From an uncultured Lachnospiraceae bacterium (lineage in GTDB: Bacteria > Bacillota > Clostridia > Lachnospirales > Lachnospiraceae), in contig CAJUCN010000032.1 in the NCBI GenBank assembly GCA_910585005.1, forward strand, positions 1 through 22,771: DNA of 22,771 bases. Direction: 5' to 3'. Shown here piece after piece: positions 1-7,072 of the stretch. Each line of letters starts with the position of its first letter. Within the stretch, counting starts at the first letter, position 1. Below the pieces are notes generated by a model. That model made no database searches. It was given only the letters and a program-made list of their open reading frames with translations, and had not been told where the DNA came from. Position numbers and translations under genes: made by a program.

Positions 1-29
1 CTCTTTATTTCATTGATAGTATATCGCAT
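1..29 (-). CDS. 5' end of an unidentified gene (partial)
   Basis: An ATG at 29-27 is preceded by AAGGGAG at a good distance and opens a frame that leaves the window after nine codons (MRYTINEIK). A plausible promoter lies about 50 nt upstream and the preceding relic gene has its own terminator, so this looks like the start of an independent minus-strand gene. Nine residues are too few to name it. It does not resemble the start of Mbl/MreB, the usual downstream neighbour of spoIIID in Bacillus. Confidence 0.4.
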
Positions 30-78
30 ACGCAATCACTCCCTTGACATCATTTTGTAATCAGTTGAATTTACAATC

Positions 79-107
79 ATTTTACTTTAAATCCAAGTCC
101 TGTGCAA
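79..107 (-). promoter_or_regulatory. Putative sigma-A promoter for the gene leaving at position 1
   Basis: Read on the minus strand, TTGCAC (107-102) and TAAAAT (84-79) are separated by 17 bp. The -10 matches five of six consensus bases, but the -35 matches only its TTG. The surrounding A/T-rich stretch and the position between a terminator and an ATG support it; the match alone is weak. Apart from this and the terminator near 200, positions 30-283 show nothing recognisable. Confidence 0.35.
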
Positions 108-200
108 TCAAAAACTTTCCAAAAAATTTACCCTTCATATAAGTTTTTTCTAAAATTATAATAGCTTTTATACTCCACACTGCTCTGTCCACATAGATAC

Positions 201-238
201 AAAAACGCCGCCTGCGGCACTCCTCCGCAAACAGCGTT
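201..238 (-). terminator. Intrinsic terminator downstream of the spoIIID relic
   Basis: On the minus strand the arms 238-225 and 217-204 pair over 14 bp (three G-T wobbles, the rest Watson-Crick) around a 7-nt loop, and the 3' arm runs into five Ts at 205-201. This is a strong Rho-independent terminator. It sits about 50 nt after the premature stop of the spoIIID relic and probably was its original terminator. Confidence 0.85.
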
Positions 239-287
239 TATCCATTCCCCTATTCGATCACCCATATCACTCCGTTTTCAATTCGTT

Positions 288-419
288 TTATCTTGTTACT
301 ACCACATGTACCGTACTCTTGCTAATCCCAAACTGCTTTGCGCTCTGTCTTACTGTTGCGTTATTTTCGATAATATAATTGGCAATATCGATTGCTCGCT
401 CCTCGATATAATCTTTCAA
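288..419 (-). pseudogene. spoIIID: Truncated spoIIID (sporulation regulator relic)
   Basis: The frame starts at a TTG (419-417) with AGGGG five nt upstream and encodes 43 residues. It begins KDYIEER and continues through NATVRQSAKQFGISKSTVH, the near-invariant N-terminus and helix-turn-helix of SpoIIID, the mother-cell transcription factor. Full-length SpoIIID has roughly 80-90 residues. Here the expected Lys-Asp after STVH is replaced by Val-Val, and the frame stops five residues after STVH. Restoring one T in AGATAA would give a frame reading RLKRIE, like the next part of SpoIIID, but this soon leaves the family and stops. The basic C-terminal region needed for stable DNA binding is therefore missing. 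I infer a decayed gene, by substitution, frameshift and loss of about 100 nt. A truncated functional peptide is a less likely alternative. The promoter, ribosome binding site and terminator remain. Confidence 0.8.
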
Positions 420-446
420 AGGAAACCCCTCAGAATGCTTTTTTAC

Positions 447-476
447 ATTCTATGAAGCATCCTAATGCGTTATGAC
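447..476 (-). promoter_or_regulatory. Sigma-E-like promoter upstream of the spoIIID relic
   Basis: On the minus strand GTCATAAC (476-469) and CATAGAAT (454-447) are separated by 14 bp. They match the Bacillus/Clostridium sigma-E pattern (about GTCATATT, N13-15, CATACAAT) at six and seven of eight positions. spoIIID is a classic sigma-E-dependent gene and the predicted start would leave a leader of about 20 nt. The -35 lies inside the last codons of the upstream permease gene and that gene's TAG stop is in the spacer. The call is by consensus only. Confidence 0.5.
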
Positions 477-1454
477 ACAGCTTACCAAAAACCATCCCCC
501 ACCATGCATTGCAAGGATCCCAATATCCTTTAGCGTCACTCCCACATCTCCTTCTAAAAGTCCCATAATCCCTTCAAAGGCCGGCTGGGATGGAACCAGA
601 TAGCAGATTGCCCTGACCAGTATCCCGCCTTCACCTGCCAGGAAACACAGGATCGGTACTCCCATAAATAAAATCAGGACGATTTTAAGGTACGCCACGC
701 TGACCAGCATCCCTTCCGATATCCTACCGATCAAAAGCCCCACCACAGCGGCCACAAAGGCGGACAACGCCACCAATATGATCAATAGTGGAATCTCCCG
801 CAAAGGCATCCGGCAGCAGATAACTGCCGTAAGAATCGATGACAGGGATCCGTACAAAAACCCCACTGCAATTTTCTGTACCAGATACTGGCCATGGGTC
901 ATAGGCAGGATTTCATTGACAAACACCACCCCGTCCTCTTTTTCGGAAATCACGTTCATGGCATTAAACGTGCCTCCCATAAACATGGCGGTTATCAAAA
1001 TAGCGGCTATGATCATCTCCCGAAAACCTGCTGCCAAATCCGGCTTTTTACGGACTGTCACCTCTGCCCGGGAAACGCTGCCCCTATTCCCATACAGGGC
1101 CGGCAAGGCATCCGCCGCCTGCCGGAAGTGTTCCAACTCGTCACCGGAAACCATTGTTTTGATACCGGCACAGGCAGCCTCCACACCAATTATATTCGTG
1201 GAAGGTTCGTTAATCCCGTCAATCAGTTCTTCCCTTGTTCCATATACCGTAACTGCGCCGTACTGTTCCAGCCATGCAAGCGTCTGACTGGATAAATCAT
1301 TTTCCAACGCCCCAAAATGCAGTTCCCCCATGGCAGAAAAATCAACCGTTCCTGCAAACTGAAACGCCGCCGCAACCACAATCGGAAGAAAAAAAGTCAT
1401 CAGGCAGAACTTATCCCGTAGCACACTTTTCATCTGCAAGCACAAACCTTTCAT
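462..1454 (-). CDS. ABC-2 type transporter permease (second subunit)
   Basis: The protein has 330 residues: an N-terminal membrane span, a soluble segment of about 115 residues, then several hydrophobic spans (about five) to the C-terminus, the usual layout of ABC-2 export permeases. The motif NVISEKEDGVVFVNEILPMT after the first C-terminal-half span is the cytoplasmic coupling segment seen in this family. The ATG at 1454 is preferred over the GTG at 1460 because AGGAGG lies seven nt before it, while it would almost touch the GTG. The gene begins 2 nt after the stop of the preceding permease, to which it is distantly similar, so the two probably form a heterodimeric pore. Substrate unknown; peptide or drug export is an inference from context. 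Its 3' end overlaps the spoIIID promoter. Confidence 0.8.
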   Translation of the reverse strand: MKGLCLQMKSVLRDKFCLMTFFLPIVVAAAFQFAGTVDFSAMGELHFGALENDLSSQTLAWLEQYGAVTVYGTREELIDGINEPSTNIIGVEAACAGIKTMVSGDELEHFRQAADALPALYGNRGSVSRAEVTVRKKPDLAAGFREMIIAAILITAMFMGGTFNAMNVISEKEDGVVFVNEILPMTHGQYLVQKIAVGFLYGSLSSILTAVICCRMPLREIPLLIILVALSAFVAAVVGLLIGRISEGMLVSVAYLKIVLILFMGVPILCFLAGEGGILVRAICYLVPSQPAFEGIMGLLEGDVGVTLKDIGILAMHGGGWFLVSCVITH

Positions 1455-1456
1455 CC

Positions 1457-2452
1457 TCACCCCTCCTTTGCCATTTCTTTACAAAAAGCTAACCATACCC
1501 CGGCAAATAAGACTACGATCCCACAAGTCACTCCGGCAAAATACAGCGGATCGGCCGCCCAATTCCCAAAATAAGCATTTTTCAAGCCCATATAAATAGG
1601 ATAAAACGGATGATAAGCGATCCCTTCCAACTTCACGGGTGTATTCGCTGTTAAAAACACCGGTGTTGCAACAAAAATGGCAATCACCAAATAGGCAAGA
1701 GTAAACTGCCGGAAGTCCTTTAGCAGCAGAGAACACCCAATCCCCACAAGCGCCATAACCAATGATAAAAATATTGTTTGGATCAAGACCCCTGGCAATA
1801 CCCTAAGCCCCTGCGCCCAGCCTGTATTAAATAATGTAAGCAGCACAGCAAATGCCAGATCCGCCAACAAAAAAATGATCATCTTTGAAAACAGGAACAG
1901 ACCTTTGGGCAACGGCAAAATTCCATGGACACGGATAACCCCCATGTTTTTTTCTTTAAACAAGATTGCTGCAATGCCCAAAAATCCAACTGCGGAGATT
2001 TCAAAAAATAACAACTCACAGGTGATCTCTCTTCTTGCCTTCTGTTCCAGCGTATGATCTCCCACCACTTCCGCTCTATACTCATGGGATGATTGCAGCC
2101 GTGAAAGGGCATATGCCGCCCGGTACTGGTCAGACTTAGGCGTTCCTTCATAAAGGATCACCTGTACCTTTCCACTGCTTAAATCCACCCCTGCACTGCC
2201 GCCATCGCTTTGCAGTGCATCCTCCAATTCTTCCTTAGAAGATACCCGGATAATCTCGGAAGCCACATCCTCCTCTAACCCTTGGGGATCATACAGGTAC
2301 ACATGATAAGGATCTTCCTTCATAAATCTGACATAACCCAAATTTACATACAGCGTATATAAGACCAAAAATCCTGCTGCCATAAAAAAGTATTTTCCTG
2401 AGATCATCATCCTGAGATCCTTGTTTAACAGTGCACAAAACTTTTTCCCCAT
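1457..2452 (-). CDS. ABC-2 type transporter permease (first subunit)
   Basis: The protein has 331 residues with the same plan as the next gene. One N-terminal span (about residues 21-41) is followed by an extracytoplasmic domain of about 120 residues, then about five to six spans, with LFKEKNMGVIRVHGILPLPK as the coupling segment facing the ATPase. The ATG shares its A with the TGA of the upstream ATPase gene (TGATG), a sign of translational coupling. Together with the ATPase and second permease it should form an exporter. Operons of one ATPase and two such permeases are sometimes annotated as fluoroquinolone or peptide exporters; the sequence does not settle the substrate. Confidence 0.8.
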   Translation of the reverse strand: MGKKFCALLNKDLRMMISGKYFFMAAGFLVLYTLYVNLGYVRFMKEDPYHVYLYDPQGLEEDVASEIIRVSSKEELEDALQSDGGSAGVDLSSGKVQVILYEGTPKSDQYRAAYALSRLQSSHEYRAEVVGDHTLEQKARREITCELLFFEISAVGFLGIAAILFKEKNMGVIRVHGILPLPKGLFLFSKMIIFLLADLAFAVLLTLFNTGWAQGLRVLPGVLIQTIFLSLVMALVGIGCSLLLKDFRQFTLAYLVIAIFVATPVFLTANTPVKLEGIAYHPFYPIYMGLKNAYFGNWAADPLYFAGVTCGIVVLFAGVWLAFCKEMAKEG

Positions 2453-3228
2453 CAGGACAGCCCCCTTCCTGTATAATGGATGAACATATCCTCCAGGGTA
2501 GGCGCACGGTCCCCGCTGTTATTTTGTTCCTTCAAGCTCTGGGGCGTATCCATGGCAACGATCTGCCCATCCGCCAAAAACGCCACCCGGTCGCAAAGCA
2601 GATCTGCATCTAACATATTATGGGTGGTCAAAAATACCGTAGTTCCCTTCCTTCGTTCCTCTTCAATGATCCTGCGGAACAACACCGCACCGGAAGGATC
2701 AAGCCCACTGGTAGGCTCATCCAAAAACAACACCTTAGGACTACTCAGGAGCGCCCTTGCCATGCTCACCCTCTGCCGCATCCCCTTTGAATAAGAGGAA
2801 ACAGGCTTTTTTAAAAAATCCTTCTTAAACTCCAATTGATCCAATAACTCCCCGACATCACGAAGCTGTCCCTTTGGATAAAAGGATGCAAAGTAATTCA
2901 GATTATCCGCCGCGCTTAAATTGGCATATAGATAGGGGAATTCAAATAAGACCCCAATCTTTTGCAAAAACTCCTTCTTTTGCATGACAGAAATATCCTG
3001 CCCCCAAAAAGAAATTTTCCCACCATAGCCTTTTAAAATTCCGGTAAGGATCTTTTGTGTCGTTGATTTTCCCGAACCGTTGGGTCCTAAAAATCCAAAG
3101 ATCTCCCCATCTCCTACCGCAAAATCCAAGCCCTGCAGTACCTGCCTTCCACCCTTATCCGGTCTGCTCCCAGGGTGTTTTTTTCCGCCTGTATGATAGG
3201 AATATGTCAAATTTTTCACCTTGATCAT
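2452..3228 (-). CDS. ABC transporter ATP-binding protein
   Basis: This 258-residue cytoplasmic ATPase powers the two adjacent permeases. Walker A is GPNGSGKST (residues 48-56), the ABC signature YSKGMRQR (146-153), Walker B VLFLDEPT (166-173), followed by the D-loop SGLDPSG and an H-loop in LTTHN. The usual Q-loop glutamine is replaced in the stretch VLFEFPYLY, which I believe occurs in this exporter subfamily. An insert of about 15 charged residues (near 13-28) precedes the first strand and is longer than usual. The ATG overlaps the stop of the upstream small gene by 4 nt (ATGA) and the stop overlaps the next permease start by 1 nt, so all four genes are tightly coupled. Confidence 0.93.
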   Translation of the reverse strand: MIKVKNLTYSYHTGGKKHPGSRPDKGGRQVLQGLDFAVGDGEIFGFLGPNGSGKSTTQKILTGILKGYGGKISFWGQDISVMQKKEFLQKIGVLFEFPYLYANLSAADNLNYFASFYPKGQLRDVGELLDQLEFKKDFLKKPVSSYSKGMRQRVSMARALLSSPKVLFLDEPTSGLDPSGAVLFRRIIEEERRKGTTVFLTTHNMLDADLLCDRVAFLADGQIVAMDTPQSLKEQNNSGDRAPTLEDMFIHYTGRGLS

Positions 3229-3380
3229 TCCTCATCCCCCCATTTCCCATGACTGCTTTCCTTTTTCTCCTGGGTGCGCTTCTGCCACCATTTCATAAAT
3301 TTTATCTTGAGCGGGATTGACGCCCCAACCGCTGCCATAATCACCAGCCACCAATACCATTCCAACCCGAAAAATCCCAT
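3225..3380 (-). CDS. Small single-span membrane protein of the ABC operon
   Basis: The 51-residue protein starts at ATG 3380, chosen over upstream codons because AGGAGG lies seven nt before it. It has one aromatic-rich span (about residues 6-25, with WYWWLVIMAAVGASIPL) and a very polar, Lys-rich cytoplasmic tail containing KWWQKRTQEKKE. It is the first gene of the exporter operon and overlaps the ATPase start by 4 nt. I do not recognise the family. By position it could be a transporter accessory subunit, a small regulator of the nearby intramembrane kinase, or an immunity-type peptide; the sequence does not decide. Confidence 0.75.
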   Translation of the reverse strand: MGFFGLEWYWWLVIMAAVGASIPLKIKFMKWWQKRTQEKKESSHGKWGDEE

Positions 3381-3423
3381 AGAACTTCCTCCTTCCTTGG
3401 GCGTTTGCCCTTTCCATGGGATT

Positions 3424-3466
3424 ACTTTAAAAATATGCGGTGAAATCCATGTGAAATTGCCGTGAA
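3424..3466 (-). promoter_or_regulatory. Triple TTCAC operator and promoter of the ABC exporter operon
   Basis: On the minus strand the pentamer TTCAC occurs three times, at 3466-3462, 3455-3451 and 3444-3440, exactly 11 bp apart (TTCAC-N6-TTCAC-N6-TTCAC). Direct repeats with an 11-bp step are the standard binding geometry of OmpR/PhoB-family regulators. A candidate -10 (TAAAGT, 3429-3424) starts 10 bp after the last repeat, the spacing of activator-dependent promoters where repeats replace the -35. The adjacent OmpR-type regulator (4604-5272) is the obvious candidate to bind. The leader to the ATG at 3380 is about 35 nt. Confidence 0.7.
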
Positions 3467-3474
3467 CCTGCTGT

Positions 3475-3500
3475 AAAAAATGCAAGCCTGACGGCTTGCA
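3475..3500 (-). terminator. Intrinsic terminator after the histidine kinase gene
   Basis: A perfect 8-bp stem (TGCAAGCC/GGCTTGCA, 3500-3493 and 3488-3481) with a GTCA loop is followed on the minus strand by six Ts (3480-3475). It separates the two-component genes from the exporter operon and lies only 9 nt upstream of the TTCAC operator. Confidence 0.88.
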
Positions 3501-3518
3501 CGAAAAAGAATTGCTGAT

Positions 3519-4607
3519 TTATGAATCAGATATAGGAATTGAAAAATAGAACCGGACGCCATCGGGCAGGTTTTCCACGCCATAATCAAAACCCTGCATG
3601 GCAAAGATCTGGGCAACAATGGAAAGCCCCAATCCCGACCCGCTATACCCACTCTGGCTGCCTCGGTAAAATTTCATCCAAACTTTTTGCAGATTTTCCT
3701 CCGGGATTGGCGTCCCCTGGTTATAGATGGAAAAGCGCAGCATCCCCGATTCTTCCAAAAGACGCAGCTCCAGAACACCGCCCGGCGATACATTCCTTTT
3801 TGCATTGATAATCAGGTTATCTAAGGCTTGCTCCATCCGTGCTTTATCCGTATAAACAAAAACCTGCCCTTCGGGAAGTTCATACTGTAATTGAAAACAG
3901 CCATCCGGCGCATCGATTAAAAGTCTGCCTGCAATGGTCTCCAAAAACTCAACAAAATCAAATCGCTCCGGCACAAGCTGTGCTGCCCCGGTTTCCAGTG
4001 AGGATAGATCCAGCAATGTGTTGACCAGCTTTCCCATCCGCTCCGTTTCCTCTATGATAACTTCCAAATATCTTTGCTTTTCCGCCTCGTCCTTTTCCTC
4101 CTGCAAAGCTTCCGCATATGCCCGGATCACCCCTGCCGGGGTCTTCATCTCATGGGATAAGTGATCCACCAGCTCCTTGCGCTCCTCCAGAAGCTGCCAC
4201 CCTCTTTTTACCTCGCTTTCAAGCTGCCCGTTAGCCGTCTCCAACCCTAAAAGGGCTTTTTGCAGATTGGCTGCCATATGGTTAAGGCTTGTGGCCAACT
4301 GTCCAAACTCGTCATTTGTGTCAATCAGACAGGGGGAAGAAAAGTCCAGATCCGCCATCTTTTTTGCCTTCCGGTTCAGTTCCGAAACTGGCTTTGAAAT
4401 AAATTTCCCCAGCAGATAATCAACGGCCAGCACTAATAAAACCACAAAACACATCCAGATTAAGAAGGAAAGGTCTGTGCCTACAGGCAGGCGGATGGAA
4501 ATGAGATAAGACACAATCAGGGCAGCGCCTGCTATTTTAGAAACCAAAATAATTTTTCTGCGGACCGTCCCTACAGAAAATAAATTCTTAGATTCATTTT
4601 CCTTCAT
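3519..4607 (-). CDS. Sensor histidine kinase, intramembrane-sensing type
   Basis: The 362-residue kinase has two membrane spans (about 18-38 and 45-66) joined by only about six residues, so it has almost no extracellular sensor. A HAMP linker follows (about 67-120). The HisKA helix has phospho-acceptor His152 in SHEMKTP, and the HATPase domain shows an N-box (DNLIINAKRNV) and G-box (SGSGLGLSI). Short-loop kinases of this sort (BceS and LiaS are the known models) sense envelope stress or antimicrobial peptides through the membrane or a partner transporter. Its ATG overlaps the regulator's stop by 4 nt. A terminator follows, then the exporter operon it probably controls through the regulator. 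Confidence 0.92.
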   Translation of the reverse strand: MKENESKNLFSVGTVRRKIILVSKIAGAALIVSYLISIRLPVGTDLSFLIWMCFVVLLVLAVDYLLGKFISKPVSELNRKAKKMADLDFSSPCLIDTNDEFGQLATSLNHMAANLQKALLGLETANGQLESEVKRGWQLLEERKELVDHLSHEMKTPAGVIRAYAEALQEEKDEAEKQRYLEVIIEETERMGKLVNTLLDLSSLETGAAQLVPERFDFVEFLETIAGRLLIDAPDGCFQLQYELPEGQVFVYTDKARMEQALDNLIINAKRNVSPGGVLELRLLEESGMLRFSIYNQGTPIPEENLQKVWMKFYRGSQSGYSGSGLGLSIVAQIFAMQGFDYGVENLPDGVRFYFSIPISDS

Positions 4608-5272
4608 ACCTTTACCTCAAACTTATAACCGGAACGGATCAATGTAACAATATGTTTCCCCTCACCGCCTAATTTTTGACGCAGAGTCTTGATATGCGTG
4701 TCCACCGTCCTGGTGTTCCCCTCAAAGTCATACCCCCAGATCCTGTTAAGAAGCTGATCCCGGGTAAAAACCATCTCCCGGTTTGTCATGAAAAAATACA
4801 AAAGTTCATATTCCTTATGGGTCAGGGATATTTCCTCCCCATCCAGGTAAACTGTACGGGATGCGGGGCAAACAGCAATCTTCCCTGCCGTCAACGTCCA
4901 GGCCGCCCCACAACTTGAACGTCTAAGCAGGGCATTTACCTTCGCCAAAAGGACTTTGGGGCTAAAGGGCTTTGTCATGTAATCATCCGCGCCGTATTCA
5001 TATCCCTTTAGCTTATCCTCTTCCCCTCCTTTTGCCGTCAGCAGGATAATTGGCACATTGCCCATTTCCCTTGCAATCTTACAAACCAAAAAGCCGTCCA
5101 AATGGGGCATCATGATATCCAGGATTAGGAGATCCACAGGGCTTTGTTTTAACAGCATCAGAGCATCCACCCCGTCATCCGCCGTGATGCAGTCATGGCC
5201 GCCCTTTTGCATGTAAGTGGCGATGATTTCCTGCATATTTTTTTCGTCCTCAGCCACTAAAATTCTTGCCAT
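4604..5272 (-). CDS. OmpR/PhoB-family response regulator
   Basis: The 222-residue protein has a receiver domain (about 1-118) with acidic pocket E9-D10, phospho-acceptor Asp52 in LDIMMP and the switch Lys in MTKPFSP. A winged-helix output domain follows (about 128-220) with the family signature NTRTVDTHIKTLRQKLG. It forms a two-component pair with the downstream kinase. AAAGGGG lies just before the ATG. The gene starts 92 nt after the end of the HerA-like ATPase gene with no terminator visible between, so read-through is possible. Its likely target is the triple TTCAC site upstream of the exporter. I found no similar repeat in front of this gene itself. Confidence 0.92.
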   Translation of the reverse strand: MARILVAEDEKNMQEIIATYMQKGGHDCITADDGVDALMLLKQSPVDLLILDIMMPHLDGFLVCKIAREMGNVPIILLTAKGGEEDKLKGYEYGADDYMTKPFSPKVLLAKVNALLRRSSCGAAWTLTAGKIAVCPASRTVYLDGEEISLTHKEYELLYFFMTNREMVFTRDQLLNRIWGYDFEGNTRTVDTHIKTLRQKLGGEGKHIVTLIRSGYKFEVKV

Positions 5273-5364
5273 AAGCCCCTTTTCCCTTTCTATTTCCTGT
5301 TTGCCATGGTATCATCAACTGCCCTGTTGCCCTGAAATCCCTTTTCGCTATCATGCCCCTGCCT

Positions 5365-7041
5365 TTATCCTTTAAACAAAGTGCTTAAGATTCCTCTGCC
5401 AAGTGAAGCGCCCACATTGCCGCCAATCCTTTTTCCAAAGCTGCCGCCCACCGACTTTCCAATGGTATTACCTACCTCTCTTCCGATACTTCCTGCTGCT
5501 GATCCCGCCACTCTTTTGACTGCCGATTTTACCTGTTTTTGCTTGGCTGCCTGAGCCCTTTCCTCCGCCTTTCTTGCAGCCTCCTCTTCTTTAAGGCGTT
5601 TCTTCTCGGCGGCAGCCTCTTCACGAAGTCTTTGCTTTTCGGCGGCAGCCTCCTCCTTCTGACGCTGTTTTTCCGCTGCCGCTTCTTCCTTCTGGCGGGC
5701 TTTCTCCGCTTCTGCTTCCTCTGCTGCCCGGCGGTCTGCTTCCTGCTGGTTCACTACCCGCTCTTCCAGGATTTCATAAGCCGACTCCCGGTCGTAGGTC
5801 TGTGAATACTTGGTATAGAGCAGGCTGTCTGTAATCTGCCTTTTTCGCGCCTCCTCTTCCAACGCGCCCATCTGGCTTTGAGGGGGCAGGACTTTACAGC
5901 GTTTTACGATGGTAGGAACCCCTTCCTCATCCAACACAGAGATCAGAGCCTCCCCGATCCCCATCTGCGTTAATACTTCAAAGGTATCAAATGCCGGATT
6001 TTCCCGAAAGGACTGGGCTGCCGCCTTTGCCCCTTTTTGTTCCGCCGGGGTATAGGCATGGAGTGCATGCTGGATCTTATTTCCAAGCTGTCCCATCACG
6101 CCGTCCGGGATATCTTTCGGATTCTGGGTAATAAAATAAATCCCCACCCCTTTAGAACGGATCAGCTTCACCACCTGCTCAATCTTTTCCAGCAACGTCT
6201 TGGATGCGGAATCAAACAAAAGATGCGCCTCATCAAAGAAAAATACCATTTTCGGCTTTTCCCGATCCCCGGCTTCCGGCAATGTCTCAAAAAGCTCCGA
6301 CATCATCCAAAGCATAAAAGTGGAGTACATAGTTGGGTTGTTAATCAGTTTCCGGCAATCCAGGATCTGGATCGTACCTTTGCCATCACAATCCGTACAA
6401 AGCCAGTCTCCAATATTAAGCGCCGGCTCACCAAAAAACTGTTCCCCACCCTCTGCTTCTAACGCAATCAGGGAACGCAGAATTGCTCCAAGGCTCTGCT
6501 TGGAGAGATTGCCGTACCTTGCTCCATATTCCTTTGCATTTTCAGAAATATATTGGATCATGGAGCGCAGATCCTTACTGTCAAGGAGTAACAGCCCTTC
6601 ATCATCCGCAATTTTAAAGATAATCGTTAAAATATCCGTCTGGGTATCATTTAAGTCCATGATCCTTGCAAGAAGAAGCGGCCCCATCTCCGAAATGGTA
6701 GCCCTAAGCGGCATTCCCGCTTCCCCATACACATCCCAAAAAGTGGTAGGATAAGCATGAAATTGAAAACCTTCCTGCATAAGTCCCATCCCGTCTATCC
6801 GTTTCTGTATGCTCCCGCCTGCCGTTCCACTCTGGCACATCCCTGCCAGATCTCCCTTTACGTCCGCCAAAAATACCGGTACACCACAGTCGCTAAATGA
6901 TTCCGCCAGAACTTTTAAGGTAACCGTTTTCCCCGTTCCCGTGGCTCCGGCAATCAGACCATGACGATTTGCCATTTTCGGGTATATGTAAATTTTTTCA
7001 TCTTCCGACTTCCCAATCCAAATTTTTTTATCCTGATACAT
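5365..7041 (-). CDS. DUF853/HerA-like P-loop ATPase
   Basis: The 558-residue protein belongs to the HerA-FtsK superfamily branch annotated DUF853 (YjgR in E. coli). Walker A is GATGTGKT (residues 32-39), followed by FLADVKGDLAG. Walker B is MVFFFDEAH (265-273, Asp270-Glu271), then a sensor-like FITQNP. The C-terminus has an Ala/Glu/Lys coiled coil with 11-residue repeats (about 438-500) and a Gly-rich tail (about 512-555) with evenly spaced glycines. No membrane span is seen. The start at ATG 7041 is chosen because AAGGAGGT precedes it at ideal spacing; upstream ATGs lack one. HerA relatives are DNA-translocating or helicase-like ATPases, but the role of this branch is not established. No NurA-like nuclease partner is in the window. 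Confidence 0.9.
   Translation of the reverse strand: MYQDKKIWIGKSEDEKIYIYPKMANRHGLIAGATGTGKTVTLKVLAESFSDCGVPVFLADVKGDLAGMCQSGTAGGSIQKRIDGMGLMQEGFQFHAYPTTFWDVYGEAGMPLRATISEMGPLLLARIMDLNDTQTDILTIIFKIADDEGLLLLDSKDLRSMIQYISENAKEYGARYGNLSKQSLGAILRSLIALEAEGGEQFFGEPALNIGDWLCTDCDGKGTIQILDCRKLINNPTMYSTFMLWMMSELFETLPEAGDREKPKMVFFFDEAHLLFDSASKTLLEKIEQVVKLIRSKGVGIYFITQNPKDIPDGVMGQLGNKIQHALHAYTPAEQKGAKAAAQSFRENPAFDTFEVLTQMGIGEALISVLDEEGVPTIVKRCKVLPPQSQMGALEEEARKRQITDSLLYTKYSQTYDRESAYEILEERVVNQQEADRRAAEEAEAEKARQKEEAAAEKQRQKEEAAAEKQRLREEAAAEKKRLKEEEAARKAEERAQAAKQKQVKSAVKRVAGSAAGSIGREVGNTIGKSVGGSFGKRIGGNVGASLGRGILSTLFKG
5602..5733. repeat. 33-bp tandem repeats inside the HerA-like ATPase gene
   Basis: Units starting near 5602, 5635, 5668 and 5701 repeat at 33 bp, diverging toward the last. 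On the minus strand they encode 11-residue units of the type QKEEAAAEKQR, a coiled coil with hendecad spacing. Length variation between strains by slippage is plausible. Confidence 0.8.
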
Positions 7042-7072
7042 TGAATACCTCCTTGAATGATGATAATATTTC

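Noticed and set aside
431..460. Hairpin between the permease and spoIIID as a terminator
   Set aside because: AGGATGCTT can pair with AAGCATTCT on the minus strand, but no T-run follows and the region is better explained by the sigma-E-like promoter and ribosome site.
778..1295. Overlapping plus-strand open frames opposite the second permease
   Set aside because: Two frames overlap each other and lie antisense to a permease with clear membrane spans; neither shows a recognisable domain.
462..3228. Firm naming of the exporter as a fluoroquinolone exporter
   Set aside because: The gene plan fits, but no residue in the sequence indicates the substrate, so it is mentioned only as a possibility.
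5602..5733. 33-bp periodic repeat as a CRISPR array
   Set aside because: There are no spacers; the units are contiguous, diverge like coding repeats and stay in frame in a coiled coil.
5539..6754. Plus-strand open frames opposite the HerA-like ATPase
   Set aside because: They are antisense to an ATPase with intact Walker motifs; the Leu/Phe-rich one is the complement of the Ala/Glu/Lys repeats.
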